Positions 11,516 through 23,382 of a DNA stretch of 64,000 bases are shown here, piece by piece. Under the pieces are notes generated by a model. The model was not told the DNA's origin. It saw nothing but the letters and a program-made list of their open reading frames with translations, and searched no databases. Within the stretch, counting starts at the first letter, position 1; the number at the start of each line of letters is the position of its first letter. This DNA is from Odontesthes bonariensis (lineage: Eukaryota > Chordata > Actinopteri > Atheriniformes > Atherinopsidae): the NCBI RefSeq assembly GCF_027942865.1, contig NC_134510.1, positions 28,065,163-28,129,162 of the forward strand, given 5' to 3'. The position numbers and the translations under genes were made by a program.

Positions 11516-12652
11516 ATGAAGGCTGTAGCTCTGATCCTTGCTCTGGCAGTCATCACTGGTAAGTGTTTCGCTAATTTACCTTCAAACAACATCTTGCTTT
11601 GTGTTTGAGTTTTTTTTTAAAAATGTATCCATGCTTTGCACATGTGTCCATTGTAGGCTGCAATGCCCGTGCTGTGCGCCAGGCTGATACCTCTCTCGCC
11701 CGCTTGGAGAGCAGTGTGGATCATTTCTGGCAATACATCTCTGAGCTGAACCAAAAAGCCAATGGGATGGTGGAGACCATCAAGGCCTCTCAGCTCAACA
11801 GAGAGCTTGAGTAAGTGCCCAGTTTCATTCCCTTGCCCTCATTTTGAATAAATAGCATTGAATCCACTCATTACTTTCCCCAGTCCATCTGCAACGTTCT
11901 CCCCCTGCTGTGTTCTAACCTAAGTATTCTTAAGTGTGATCATCTGTTTCTTCTACTTCTAGCACTCTGATCTCTGACACCATGGCAGAGCTGACCGCAT
12001 ACAGACAGGATATCAACAGCAAGCTGGCCCCCTTTACTGTAAGCTCCACTGATCAGCTGGCTGAGGACCTAGAGCTTCTGGCTAACAAACTCCAGAAGGA
12101 CATGACTGATGCCAAGGAGCGCAGCACTGAATATCTGGGTGAGCTCAAGACCATGGTGGAGCAGAACGCCGATGATGTCCGCAACCGCGTCAATACCTAC
12201 ACCAACAAACTAAGAAAGCGCCTGACCAAGGACACCCAGGAGATCCACGAGTAAGTCATGTCAAGGCTGTCAGATTTTAGATCTGTTTTGGCTGTTATTG
12301 TTTATGTGAAACCTAAATTTCTTTGTCCTCTTCCAATTCAAGCACTGTGACCACCTACCTGGGTGAGCTCCAGTCCCGCTCCTCTCAGAACCTTGGTGCC
12401 GTAAAGGAACAAGTTGTGCCCTACGTCCAGCAAGCCAGTGACACTGCCACCCAGAAGCTGAGCGACATCTCTTCAATCCTGGAGACCCAGGCTGACACCA
12501 TCAAGACCGAGCTGGAGAGCCGCATGAAGGAGCTGCGCACCTCCATGGACAGCAGGCTGGACGAGATAACAGACCTGTTGTCCCCAATTGCCACCAAGAT
12601 CCGTGAGCACTTTGAGGAAGTCGTGGACAAGGTCAAGACTTCAACTGCCTAA
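11516..12652 (+). CDS. apoeb: Apolipoprotein Eb
   Basis: Secreted ligand for LDL-receptor-family uptake of lipoprotein remnants. Coding exons 11516-11558, 11657-11810, 11963-12250 and 12343-12652 give 264 residues. Residues 1-18 form the signal peptide (MKAVALILALAVITGCNA). A conserved fish apoE segment with DHFWQYISELN and TMAEL follows, then amphipathic helices. The basic receptor-binding motif LRKRL lies at about residues 149-153 in NKLRKRLTKD, matching the heparin/LDL-receptor helix of mammalian apoE. The C-terminal lipid-binding helices end in KVKTSTA. Unlike the apoA-IV genes nearby, the helical part is split by an extra 92-bp phase-2 intron just after the receptor-binding helix. The order apoE then apoC-I matches the mammalian APOE locus. 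Confidence 0.95.
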
Positions 12653-13092
12653 AGAAAGACTGAGGGTTTCTTAGGGGTTGTAGATGGTAGTACAAGGAGG
12701 AGTGTGTAAACACTGATATGTGGTAGAGAAGAGGAAACTGAGAGTTACTGATGTACATTTGGTGTTCCTGTGTTCAGGATAAAGGGGGTGACTACAGGGA
12801 AGAAGATGTAAAGAAACATCTCTTACATAATATTCAGCAGAAGGGGTCATAAATTCGACATAGTCGCCCCATCTTCTTCTCTGGTCTTCCTTTGATCACT
12901 GAACACAAGCACCGCAGTCAATAACATTTCTATATTTCACATGCAAGAGACAGTCATTTGTAATAGGCTTCGCTTTTCTACTTTGAATTGTTTTGCAAGT
13001 TTTCTACAGTTTGCTGCTGGGTTTGAGTTTGAGGCGGGGATTTCAGCTCGTCTCATCCTTAAATGCATAAAAAACAATTGTCTTTTTTTTTC

Positions 13093-13098
13093 AATAAA
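13093..13098 (+). terminator. Candidate poly(A) signal of apoEb
   Basis: AATAAA about 440 bp after the stop. A second AATAAA at 13231-13236 is an alternative. Confidence 0.45.
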
Positions 13099-13239
13099 TG
13101 CACTGACTGATGTTTGTCAAATCTTGGAGTTGCATACAGATGTGTCAGCTCGTTTGTTGAGGAGGTGATATCAAACCTCTAAAAACAACCTGTATGGTCT
13201 GTCAGACCACGTTGTTCTTCACAAAAATGGAATAAAAAC

Positions 13240-16200
13240 TGACTTGATACATATTAGATTATCACTGAGTCCTCCATTATTCACGTGTTCCACATTTTGT
13301 ATGCCCACCATGCTGCTCCATATAAGTGCACTGCCTGTGACTGCAGTGTACTCAACAGGGCTGAGTGAATAAAGAACCTAGAAAAGATACTTCCTTTCCA
13401 CTATTTGTTTCTCTTATCAAACATTCAAGAGCAATCCATTATTTAAGATAAGTTCCAGTTACGTTTTGTCAACGATCCATCATCGTGCTTCATGCAGTGC
13501 TGTATAAAGTCAGAAAAAAATCAGTTTTAAATGTATTTACTAGATATACAGAGACAATCTAACTGAGCAACTCCTCTCTTACAATCTGCAGTAATTGCAT
13601 TAAGCTGACTGCATCAAGATAATCATAGTATGTAATAGCATTCATAAAGCAGCTGTGCCATGGTTTGGTTAGGTTAGGTTAAGGTTGTGTTCTCACAGTA
13701 GGAATTGATCCAAGTTCTGACAGCCAGTCAGAAGCGTCTGTATGTCATATACTTCTCTGTTTTCCACTCTCCTCTTATAGTACAACAGCATGCTGATTAA
13801 GTTGCTTATCTGAAAACTAAACTGCCCATCTCTGAAGCAGGAAGGGTGAAAAGTTTCTGTCTCTACATGTCCAGTTTCATGACTGAAAGCTGACATTTCC
13901 CTGCACTTCACCTCTTGCCCAGTGTTAACAGGCAGAGTCTTGAGACCATCTACCACCGTGCAAATTTGAAGGATCAATGGATCTGGCTAAATTGAACGAT
14001 TACAACACAGAAGTTGTCCTTTTGACTCTCATTGTACCTGTTTTCCTCCCCAACCGTCTTTATTCACTCCTATTTCACAGCCACCCCCACATCCCTCAGT
14101 GCTCTGCTTCTCTTGTCCAGACTTGTTAAGATCTACTTCCAGATTCCTTTCTCTTGATCCCAGCAGGTATCTGGGAACATTGTGTGCCATGGATTGAATT
14201 CTTTACAGCTCAACCTGTATCTTGACTTGGATCACACTGTAATACATTTGTGTATTGTGTACATAGTAGAACAGTCAGTAAGAGACATTAGCAGATGTAC
14301 AGGTTTATAGACAGTAGCCATGTTCATATTTTTATTTGGAAGCATTTTTGTTATTGACATTAGAAACCTGATGCATGTCATACCCGTTTCTACACTGGTA
14401 CTTGTTAAATCAAGGGGAAAAACATTGATCAGTTGTCTAGTTATCTTACAAGACTTATAGCTCCATCAGTCCCTTCAGTGGTGCCACATGCAAAAGATTT
14501 AAGCAAAATTGGGAGTTCTACCTGCTGTGTCTGACAGACAATAAAATGCTGATGAAACACAGCCAGATTTTCCCTTTAAAGTTCAGAGCAGAGGCCAGCA
14601 GAGGACACCATTTGTCCCCTGTGCATCTTCCCTCTGCTGACCCCTCCACTTGAATCCAGGGTGCACAAAGATGCAGCTGTGTTTTCTTTATAAGAAGATT
14701 TGCCTCATAAAGAAAAAAAAAGATTACATAAACTAAGCTTTGGGAACAAAACAGACATTTTATGGATGAGGAATCACTTTAGGTGCATGCAGAATAAAGA
14801 TGATTGGAGTTCAAATATCTAAAAGCTTTGTACATGATGAGGATGAATGTGATGTGACTGATTCCTGTAGAATTCTTTGAAGAAAGGGACCAATGTAGCC
14901 AGGGGTCCATGTTCAAAATATATCAGTAGTTTGAGTCTAAATCGAGTCTGCTGTTACCCCTAAGCAACTGTATGAGAAAGAAGGAGAAAGTGCTTCTAAA
15001 ATAATCTTAAAAACCATCTTTAGGTATAGAGAAGGTGAGAGTAAGCAGTTCATCTTCTCCACAAAACCACCACATTTAATTCTGAAGAAAACATGTTTAC
15101 AGCGTCTATCTGTGTTAAAGGGCACAGAGTGTAAAGTGAAAGAATGACTAACTCTGTGACCAGGTGTTTATCCCCTATGAAATCACTCCTTTCAGAAATG
15201 GGTGTTCATAATTAAGTGAAACTCCAACAGTACACTGCCAGTTGTGTGCAAGGATTATTCATGGTAAAAACAGGAAAACCACAAGAATCCTGCAAATTCA
15301 GCACTTCTGCTCCGTCTGTTAATACAGTGTGTCTGCACAGTGAGCACTGCCCAGCAACAACAACCAAAAAAAAAAAAGAAATTCCAGAGAATTAGCAGGT
15401 GCTTGCTAGCCCATGACTGCTAGTAACCCCTCCAAAAACACCCCTGCAGAGATTTTACCTTCTTTTACAACTCACATCCTTTCCTTCCTCTTTAGAGCTG
15501 GCACACAACATCAGTCACCACAGGGGCCTTGGCTAAATACAAAAAACAGCCTTTTTGTTAAGCTTGTTATTGCAAATTGGGAGCACACCAGACACGCACT
15601 TTCACACCCTACGCCTCCTGCAATTATTCACAAGGAGCTTGTATGCACGCAAGCTCAAGCTCATACATAAACCCACGGGCTACTTCATTACAAAAGAGAT
15701 GGAGATTTAAGCTCTCAGGATAAAGTGTGAATGCTCAGGGATGTGATGGCTCTTTTAACTTAATTAGGCCGTTCAACACAGCAAAAGTACCTCATCTAGG
15801 TCCAAGTCATCAGCAACAAATGGCCTTTTGGCCTTTTGCAACAGTCAGCTTGGTGTGAAAATAGATATGTTAAGCAGCGATAAGGTTTTTCAGAAGTCAG
15901 ATGCAGACTTCCTGACCTCTAACTCATGTCACACTTGTATTGAGGGGTTACTGCAGCACATCCAACTGTACTGTTTTTCTGTTTGCGAGTTAACTGGCAG
16001 GATGAATCAAATACGGTTTGGACTCAGTCACTTCCCTTTTTAAGAAGGGGAAGGTCTGCGCGAAACAGACATCAAATGTTGCAATGACACCCTAAGTAAA
16101 GATGGAAATGGAAAAACACCAAACCAAAGAAGCAGTGTGTGCTTTTGTGAACAAGATGTCATTGACTTATGACCCTAAAACTGTAGGGATTGCAGAAATT

Positions 16201-17640
16201 AAAATGCACTCTTCAGAGATTTTTGTGCATTTATTTAGGCCAGTCCATTTAATGGAGGGTCTCTGACCTCATTAAGGCTAGACAGGTAGGAAAGGAAAGG
16301 ATCAGGCCCGTAGTTTTTATACTGTCTTGAGTCCTTGCCTTGGTTACCATGGTTTTAGACTTTAAGTTAGAGAGACAAGGAAAACTGGAGCCATTGATCC
16401 TGATACAGTGATTTTCAGTTATCTTGACTTAACACACATAAACTGTCCCAAGAGGCTTATTTTGATGAATAGTATGTTTTAGGATATCAGAGATAGTTGT
16501 TAATCAGCAAAGAGAGTTTGTTTGTAATGCTTGTTGTAAAAATATCAGGGGAAATGTTACACAATTGCTTATCATGTAAAACTCTTTGAACGTTTTATAT
16601 GTCTGATTAAGATGTGATCATTTACATACAAAAACAGTTCTCGTTTTGATAGTTTGAATATATTTTGTTGCTAAGAAGTTTCTTCTTTCAATAAAGTAAA
16701 GTTTTAATGCAGGATTTTACTTTGTCCTATAGGCCCTCAGTTATACCTTCATTGAAATAAATGATCTGCAATGAATCAAATTAAGTTAATATTTCTAAAA
16801 TAATACTTTTACAGTCATTTTGCATCATGTAAAGAGTGTGCATCATATCCACAAACAGTCCCAGCAGGCTAGGTGCCTAATCACGTCCTGTAGAAGTATA
16901 AGTACTGAAATTATTAGTGGTCACATGTGAAGTATAGCAGCGCTGGACTCGGAGTGACAGAGCCCTCGCAGGGCCTCCGTCAGACCGAGCCCCGATTATC
17001 TGACCCAGTTATTTCATCCCGCTATGTCATCTTAAAATCTTGGACATACATTGCGTTTATGTGAGTAGAGTGGAAAAGTAAAAATTAGGAACATAGATTA
17101 TTTGTAAACTACAGAGTATGAATACATACATTTTAAGAATATAGCCAATTATAACAGAAATCCTGCTTCTTAACCTCAAAACCCAGTAAAGCCACTATCT
17201 CTTACTGTGTATCTGTGTATCTGTTTGACAGGGTCAATTCTTGGCTAAGGCTTCAGGTCCAAAGGAGATTCCAAATAGTTAATGTCTATGAATCTATGGA
17301 CTTTGTTCTTCTACATCCCATCCTATCTTATTTGTTCACATTACAGTTACGGAGGGAATAGAGCAGAATTGTAAGAAACCATTTTTCTCTGTTACCTCCA
17401 TTAACTGATATGTGAATCAGACACAACACAGTGCTGAGCGGGACTTCAGGTTGCGTTGCGTTGAGGTAAGACTTCAATCTGTCTTTCTTTTTTCTTTTTG
17501 CAGTGGTTTTCTTCCATTGAAGCATCCGTGAGCTTTGTTTAATGTAAGAAGATCGGCACTAATCAATAAAGGGGGCAGTGACACCTCAAGGACATCGCGC
17601 GTTATAGTTGACCAAGTCTGGCGTTTTGCGTCACACTTCC
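13240..17640. other. Intergenic between apoEb and apoC-I
   Basis: No gene seen. Apart from a GC-rich imperfect hairpin (16945-16993) the interval is ordinary AT-rich DNA. In mammals the equivalent spacer carries liver and macrophage enhancers, but no such element can be recognised here by eye. Confidence 0.55.
16945..16993. repeat. GC-rich imperfect inverted repeat (hairpin)
   Basis: Left arm 16945-16966 and right arm 16970-16993 are inverted copies with about 18 paired positions around a CGC loop. The base composition differs sharply from the AT-rich surroundings. The function is unknown. Confidence 0.6.
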
Positions 17641-17656
17641 TAAAATAGGGCAAGCC

Positions 17657-17664
17657 TATAAAAA
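17657..17664 (+). promoter_or_regulatory. TATA box of apoC-I
   Basis: TATAAAAA, followed by a noncoding exon ending at the AACAG|GTATGT donor (17727). Confidence 0.8.
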
Positions 17665-18183
17665 GGAGCGAACACATTGATGTTCAGAGACACTCGAATT
17701 TTTTTTCTCCTCTGCGACGGAAAACAGGTATGTTTTTTCATTTCATCACTTCAAAAAACAGAAAAGAGCTGATTTTGTCACTTTATTAACTGACGCAGAA
17801 AAGCCTAATAAGAGAGCTTAAAACATTTTACAAGTAGCCTTTTGTGATATTTTTATTGGAAAACATGCTCACCCAATTCATTTTGTAGATATAATTATGG
17901 CACGCTAAGAGCAAGCAAACACGCGCAAACACAACAGTGAAATCAAATCATATATAAGCTTTTAATGGTTAATTGTTGGCTAAATAAAAAATGGGTGGGG
18001 CTTGAATTGAACGGGAGCTGTTTACCTGCCGTGGTGCTGACACGCGGGAGTTGCAATTTCTAAACAAGAAAAAAACTTTTGCTGCCGTTTCCATTTTGAT
18101 CATCATGTTGCCCTGAAAGCGGTTAAGAGCACGACAGATATCGAATTGGACTTTTTCTTCCTCCTCAGTGATACACAGACAAG

Positions 18184-18610
18184 ATGAGGCTGTACCTTGC
18201 AGTTGCCGTGCTGATGCTGGCTTTTGTTGCATACACAGGTAGGTCTTGTATTTATCGCGCCTTTCAGAACTTCCCGTCGTCGCCCTGTATGTGACATCTT
18301 GAGTAAATTCTATGTTGTTCTGACCGGCAGAGGCGCAGGAGGAGGCCGTTGATGACAAGTTCAGTCAGTTCGGCCAGCAACTCGGTGACTTCGGAAAGAG
18401 CCTGGCTGAGAAGGCCAAGACTACCTTTCAGGACATTCAAGACAGCGAATTTGCGGTGACCACCAGGTAGGAAATAAGCAAATGAACACAATCTCGCCAC
18501 TTATACTGTGGTGCAGGCCTATAACTCAAGATCATTGTCATATCCTTCACAGGAACTGGTTCTCAGATCAATTTGAAAAGATGAAATCCAAGTTTGGGGA
18601 TCAATCTTAA
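18184..18610 (+). CDS. apoc1: Apolipoprotein C-I
   Basis: Small secreted apolipoprotein; in mammals it inhibits CETP and receptor uptake and activates LCAT. Coding exons 18184-18238, 18331-18466 and 18553-18610 give 82 residues. Residues 1-19 form the signal peptide (MRLYLAVAVLML...). The mature chain begins near QEEAVDDKFSQFG and contains the family pattern of two amphipathic helices (KSLAEKAKTTFQDIQ, then NWFSDQFEKMKSKFG). The NWFSD-x-F motif near the C terminus is the apoC-I signature. The length is normal. An acceptor at 18168 starts the ATG exon. It lies directly after apoEb, as in mammals. Confidence 0.93.
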
Positions 18611-18780
18611 GACTGCTAGATTGGTTCCTGTCTCCAGCCTGCTAATGCCCTCCCTCCACGTCAGCCTCTCTGCCTGCTGACCTCTGACTGCACAGTGACC
18701 AGACTCAACGGTTACATTGCCTCTTTGTAAAGAGTTATTTTGACTGTAATCTCTTTGGGGCAAAATGTCAAAAAAAGTGC

Positions 18781-18786
18781 AATAAA
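18781..18786 (+). terminator. Poly(A) signal of apoC-I
   Basis: AATAAA about 170 bp after the stop. Confidence 0.7.
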
Positions 18787-18799
18787 AAAATTCAAAATG

Positions 18800-21120
18800 T
18801 TTTTGAAATAAATTCTCTGTTGTTATTTTTTTCTCATTGCAAATAAAACAAGAATTTATGTACAAAACTGAAGCGTCTTTGAGGCGTCTGTCTGATGAGC
18901 TTGATATAAGCAAATGAGAGTAGAAACAACACTCCACTTGGATGCCTAATAGCTGTCCTTTTCCCTCTGTCGTGCTTACATGCTGGTATATCAAATGACA
19001 CTTTGCTCTGCACATAGAACCAAACTGAATAGAGTTATCAAAATAAATCACAAAATTTTAAATATCAATTCTACTTCCAATATTTCTAAAAGTTTCTATC
19101 TGATGAAAACAAATTATCAGTTCTGGTCTTTTAAAGTACGGGCCTTCATCTTAGAAATAATTTGAATTAATGTCCTTATACCCTTAAAACATATCTTCTC
19201 TTATTTCTAAACACAGTTTGTTTAAACATCATGCAGAGTGTCAGCCCAACCAAAATCTTTAATGCAAAAGTTCAGATTTATGGCATACGTATGTTGCTTT
19301 GCACTTTTATTGTGGCCAACACCATGCTACAGTGGTGATCACTCTCCCTGCCCAGTAACAAGGTTCCTGCTTCAAAACGGGCGACCTGTCCAAGCTCCAG
19401 GGTCAGCAATCAGCTGGAGAAGCCAGCTTAAACAGGATGAAATGAGTAGAGCAGATCAAATTCCACCAGAGGTCAGAAATAACCAAAATAATTGCAATAG
19501 ATGGGTACATTGTAATTAATCCAATCTACAAAAATGTACTCATATAGCTGAAATATCAACGGGAAAAAAAATAGAATAATTCTCAAATGTGTGCCTCCTC
19601 TAGTTATATCAGCATTATACCTTATGTGCATGTAAATGTGCTTTATGGCACTAAAACACGAATCAGAGTTTGGGCCCTCATACAAATCAGAATTAAGTGC
19701 ACACCATTTATTGTTTAAGGACTTTTTTCATTTGGGGCAGGATTATATATATATATATGTAGATATATTATATAGAAGGCCATTCCAACATAAGATTTCC
19801 AGATGTGCTTGAAAACTTATGAATACTGTGAAGAACTGTGGTAGGTCCAGATATATACTTTCCCAAATCAATAATTTATACCAGAGTCCACATCAACTGA
19901 ATTAACCAAACATTTGGGGTCTTTTATCAAAGAATAGCAACATCTAATAGAGAGTAGTTTATTTTGTTTTAATCACAAGTATCAAAGGGCAAGTGCCAAC
20001 ATGGCTGCTTTTGGTATTTCACAACCTCTGGGATAAGGTCACTGTTTATGATGAGTTAATAATCCACCAGTTGTTCCAGTTCAATGAAATCTGTTTCACT
20101 GAAGAGTACAGTGACAGAGGTCAGTGGCAAGTTCATAAAGATGGCAACTTTTCGTTGGATTGCACTGAGCTGTCTGGGCTAAGATTACTTAGAGATCACT
20201 TTCACTTTGAGACAAAGATTTCAAGTAACCCACTTTGAGTTACTAGAAATATTGGTCAGCAACATCGGCGTGTCTGAACACGAGGAGAAATGGAGCATTT
20301 AAAGAGAAGTTTGAGGTTCAACCATTCTAAGAAAATCTTGGTCCAGTTTTGGTTTCCAACTACATGTTATGTTGTAAAGAAATCTAATCTCAGCATAGAG
20401 TCATTTCCACAGGGAACAAATAGCGTGAAAAGTTGCTAACTTCTGACAAGATCAAATTGATTTTGTGGTGGACTCTGCCCACTGAAATGCTTTGCTCAAC
20501 TGAAAATATTTATCTATTTGAACCCTGTCTTTACCAAAACCTCTATCACTACTTTGAGACTTTGACTGATCTGTACACATTAGGCACCCAACAACTGGGT
20601 TGAGATGTCTAAACCAAAGGGCGCCTGGACAGTTATTGAACCCAGATACTGTTGAAATGATATCAATAGTTCAGGACCTGCAGATGCAAAAAGAAAAAAA
20701 TCCCTTTACTTGTACTGGCATTTATATTGCAATAGATCCAATATTTAAAACAAACCAATGAAACTATCTTCAATAAAGGTAGATGTTTCCCAAAGTTGCA
20801 TGTCTTTTAAATCTGAGAGCAGTCAAAGCCGAAAACATGTAAGCTAGTCCAAATATTTTTTCGTTTTATTTGCATGTGTTTTTCTTCTTCTTTTTTTTTT
20901 TTTTTTTTTTAAAAACACTGTTGTCTGAAAAAGAGATAAAGATTTTGGATCTGTTCTTTGTGCAAAAAACAACAGGTTTAGAGCTGTTGTTTTGCAGTCA
21001 CTCTGTGGTTTGGCAATAAAACATCAGAGCAATGGAAAAACAAGGAGATTAATGATCATCCTATCAAGACCAGTGAACACACAAATAAAATGGCCTGATA
21101 ACTCTTGACTCAGTCAACTT
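18800..21120. other. Intergenic between apoC-I and apoC-IV
   Basis: Short open frames (for example near 19238 and 19993) lack splice or domain support. A T-run lies near 20888-20910. No identifiable element was found, though degraded repeats cannot be excluded. Confidence 0.5.
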
Positions 21121-21127
21121 CTGTTGA

Positions 21128-21176
<49 letters not shown>

Positions 21177-21181
21177 CAGAG
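21128..21181 (+). repeat. Hexanucleotide repeat, nine CCAGAG units
   Basis: Nine perfect units end 270 bp before the apoC-IV start codon. A GAAATG|GTAAAT sequence at about 21188 could be the donor of a noncoding exon, which would put the repeat in the 5' UTR; this is uncertain. Confidence 0.9.
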
Positions 21182-21451
21182 GAAATGGTAAATAAAAAGG
21201 AAAAAAAAGGGAAAATTTATGTTTTTTATTGTCTTTATGTTTTTGATGTTATTACACAATATAGAAGTCTGTCACTTTAATGAATACATCTTCATTGTTA
21301 AAAAGAAGGACAAAATAACAACATATATATTAACACGATGTGCTAAGGATGTGATAGGTGGTTGTTTGGCATGTATTTTGAACAGCTGCATTTACAAACC
21401 CTTTTATGAAAAACAAGCTGCTCATGGTTGTGTTTCTTCTTTTTTTGACAG

Positions 21452-22015
21452 ATGCATATTAAGGCACTTGTGTTTGTTCTCATCTTACTAATGCAAGGTA
21501 TAGCTAACTATTCTGCATATCCAGGAACGGTATTTACTTTACTTAACTGACAAGCAACACTTTCTGCAGCATGCTTGCCAGCTTTGGCACAGACAGCTGC
21601 TCCAGAACAACCTGACTCTCCAGGAGTACTACAGAGGCTAGCAGATAGGGCCAGGTATTTGAAAGCAGCTCATTCATAAATCCATTTTGGATCTCTGTGT
21701 AAATTATTTCTACTCACAAGCATTGGTATCAGAATGTGTTTTTGTGTAAACTGTAATATCTATTAGTTTGCATCTCAGTGTGTTTTTTGTCTATGTGTAT
21801 GTATAATACTCTATATACTCATCTCTATGCTTAGGCAAGCCAGAGCTAAAATCCAGGCTATTAGGGACACAGCGCTCGGCTTTGCTGGTGCTTACTATGA
21901 AGACCACCTCCAACCAGTGACCGGCGGCTATGTTGAGTGGGCTTCTAATGTTACAAGTGCCCTGTGGGAGAAGATTCAGACAACCATTGCCATCGAAAGG
22001 GCGCCGAGCAAGTAG
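21452..22015 (+). CDS. apoc4: Apolipoprotein C-IV
   Basis: Secreted small apolipoprotein of triglyceride-rich particles. Coding exons 21452-21497, 21570-21654 and 21835-22015 give 103 residues. Residues 1-22 form the signal peptide (MHIKALVFVLILLMQACLPA...). The mature chain has an acidic/proline-rich start, a basic helix (RLADRARQARAKIQ) and the segment GFAGAYYEDHL at about 59-69. This aligns with GF..TYYDDHL of human apoC-IV and is the reason for the call over apoC-III. N82-V-T is a possible N-glycosylation site. The position between apoC-I and apoC-II agrees with mammalian order, although apoA-II lies between it and apoC-II here. The start codon directly follows the acceptor AG. Confidence 0.85.
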
Positions 22016-22066
22016 TCCAGCTCACCAAGCCCTTCAGAATTGAAGATAAACTTACAGTAAACTTAC

Positions 22067-22072
22067 AATAAA
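22067..22072 (+). terminator. Poly(A) signal of apoC-IV
   Basis: AATAAA 52 bp after the stop. Confidence 0.65.
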
Positions 22073-22367
22073 ATAACCTACCATAACTTGCTGCACTCAT
22101 CATTTATCAATGTTTGTCAGTAGGCTTTGCTGATCATGAACAATAAAGACAGAATCGAACAAATGCTCCATGAAACGCCTCTGGTTGCCCCTGAAGTAGA
22201 TCTGATTATGGGCCTAGATTTTTGGAAACAAAGGAGAATCAGGAAATCAGGAAAAGTGGTTGTGTGTACTGTTCTGTAGAAACATAGATTCACAGACATT
22301 TTTCCAAAGCATTACTTTTTTTCTGAATCTTGCAGGGATTACTTTTATCAGAGAAACAAATAGATTG

Positions 22368-22369
<2 letters not shown>

Positions 22370-22444
<75 letters not shown>
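22370..22444 (+). repeat. TA microsatellite
   Basis: About 37 uninterrupted TA units; a likely length polymorphism and assembly-error spot. Confidence 0.95.
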
Positions 22445-22449
<5 letters not shown>

Positions 22450-22817
22450 GAGAAATTTATAAGTGTGGTCCTTGGTGGGATCATTAAGTCTCATCAAAAG
22501 TTCAGAGTCACAAAAAGAAGTGAGAGATAGGAAACAAAAAGGCAGAAAAGCAGAAAACATTATGAAAGCAAGTATTTATCATCTTTCATTCAGCGTGTCT
22601 AAGGTTATGAGGTAGAAAGGTGAAGCCTCAGGGTTTTATGCAACTGGTCTAGACAGTACAGGGATGATTGAACATTTGACTCCAATCTCCATGCTGTGAA
22701 AGAAATGCTGATGAGAAAGACACAACACCATGTTCGATCAAAGCAGGAGCATATTCAAAGTTTGCTTTTTTTCTGGGCCATATATGATGTAACTGGTACA
22801 ACATACGTGCACTACGA

Positions 22818-22859
22818 CATTTTGCAAACACACAACTTCATTTTGCAAACACACAACTT
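22818..22859 (+). repeat. 21-bp perfect tandem duplication
   Basis: Two adjacent identical copies of a unit that starts CATTTTGC and ends ACAACTT. Confidence 0.9.
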
Positions 22860-22995
22860 CTGCATTATCAGGAGAACTCTGAGTGCATCTTGCCATGAAT
22901 ACAGATAAACTTACATGTCAGGCACATTGCACAATCTCATATTTCCACATGTACACAAATGGTAATGTACACTGAACTTTGTTAAGGTGAAAGTA

Positions 22996-23011
22996 TGTGT
23001 GTGTGTGTGTG

Positions 23012-23090
<79 letters not shown>
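22996..23090 (+). repeat. GT microsatellite upstream of apoA-II
   Basis: About 47 GT units with two interruptions. It ends roughly 60 bp before the presumed apoA-II promoter. Alternating purine-pyrimidine tracts of this length can adopt Z-DNA. Confidence 0.95.
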
Positions 23091-23093
<3 letters not shown>

Positions 23094-23150
23094 CAAGCAT
23101 GTGTGTATAGATGTGTGTATGGTCATCAGATGACGTTTGTTTGCAGTCCC

Positions 23151-23160
23151 CCCCTATATC
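23151..23160 (+). promoter_or_regulatory. Weak TATA-like element of apoA-II
   Basis: CCCCTATATC lies about 100 bp before a noncoding-exon donor (TAGCAG|GTAATC, exon end 23251). It is the best TATA candidate but not a strong match. Confidence 0.4.
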
Positions 23161-23382
23161 ATCTTGTCCAGATGTGAGCTCTAGGTTACAGACAACTCGC
23201 CTCCAGAGAAGACTGTCATTTCTCGGATCAGTACATCCAGCACACTAGCAGGTAATCATTATTGTTACAGCAGCAGCTTCTGTCTAAAGCTACTTATGAT
23301 ATTTTATTTCACACACTTTTCCTAAAACCTTTCAGACATCTAATTTTTCATCTGCATTTCTTTCTTTTCTGTCGTTTCAGAG

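Noticed and set aside
19238-20240. Possible exons or a degraded element between apoC-I and apoC-IV
   Set aside because: Short frames without splice sites, domain similarity or repeat ends.
21452-22015. apoC-III as the identity of the 103-residue gene
   Set aside because: The GF..AYYEDHL motif and the position between apoC-I and apoC-II fit apoC-IV; apoC-III hallmarks are absent.
22260-22560. Open frames with long Tyr-Ile runs
   Set aside because: They are translations of the TA microsatellite.
22995-23177. Open frames of alternating Cys-Val or His-Thr
   Set aside because: They are translations of the GT/CA microsatellite.
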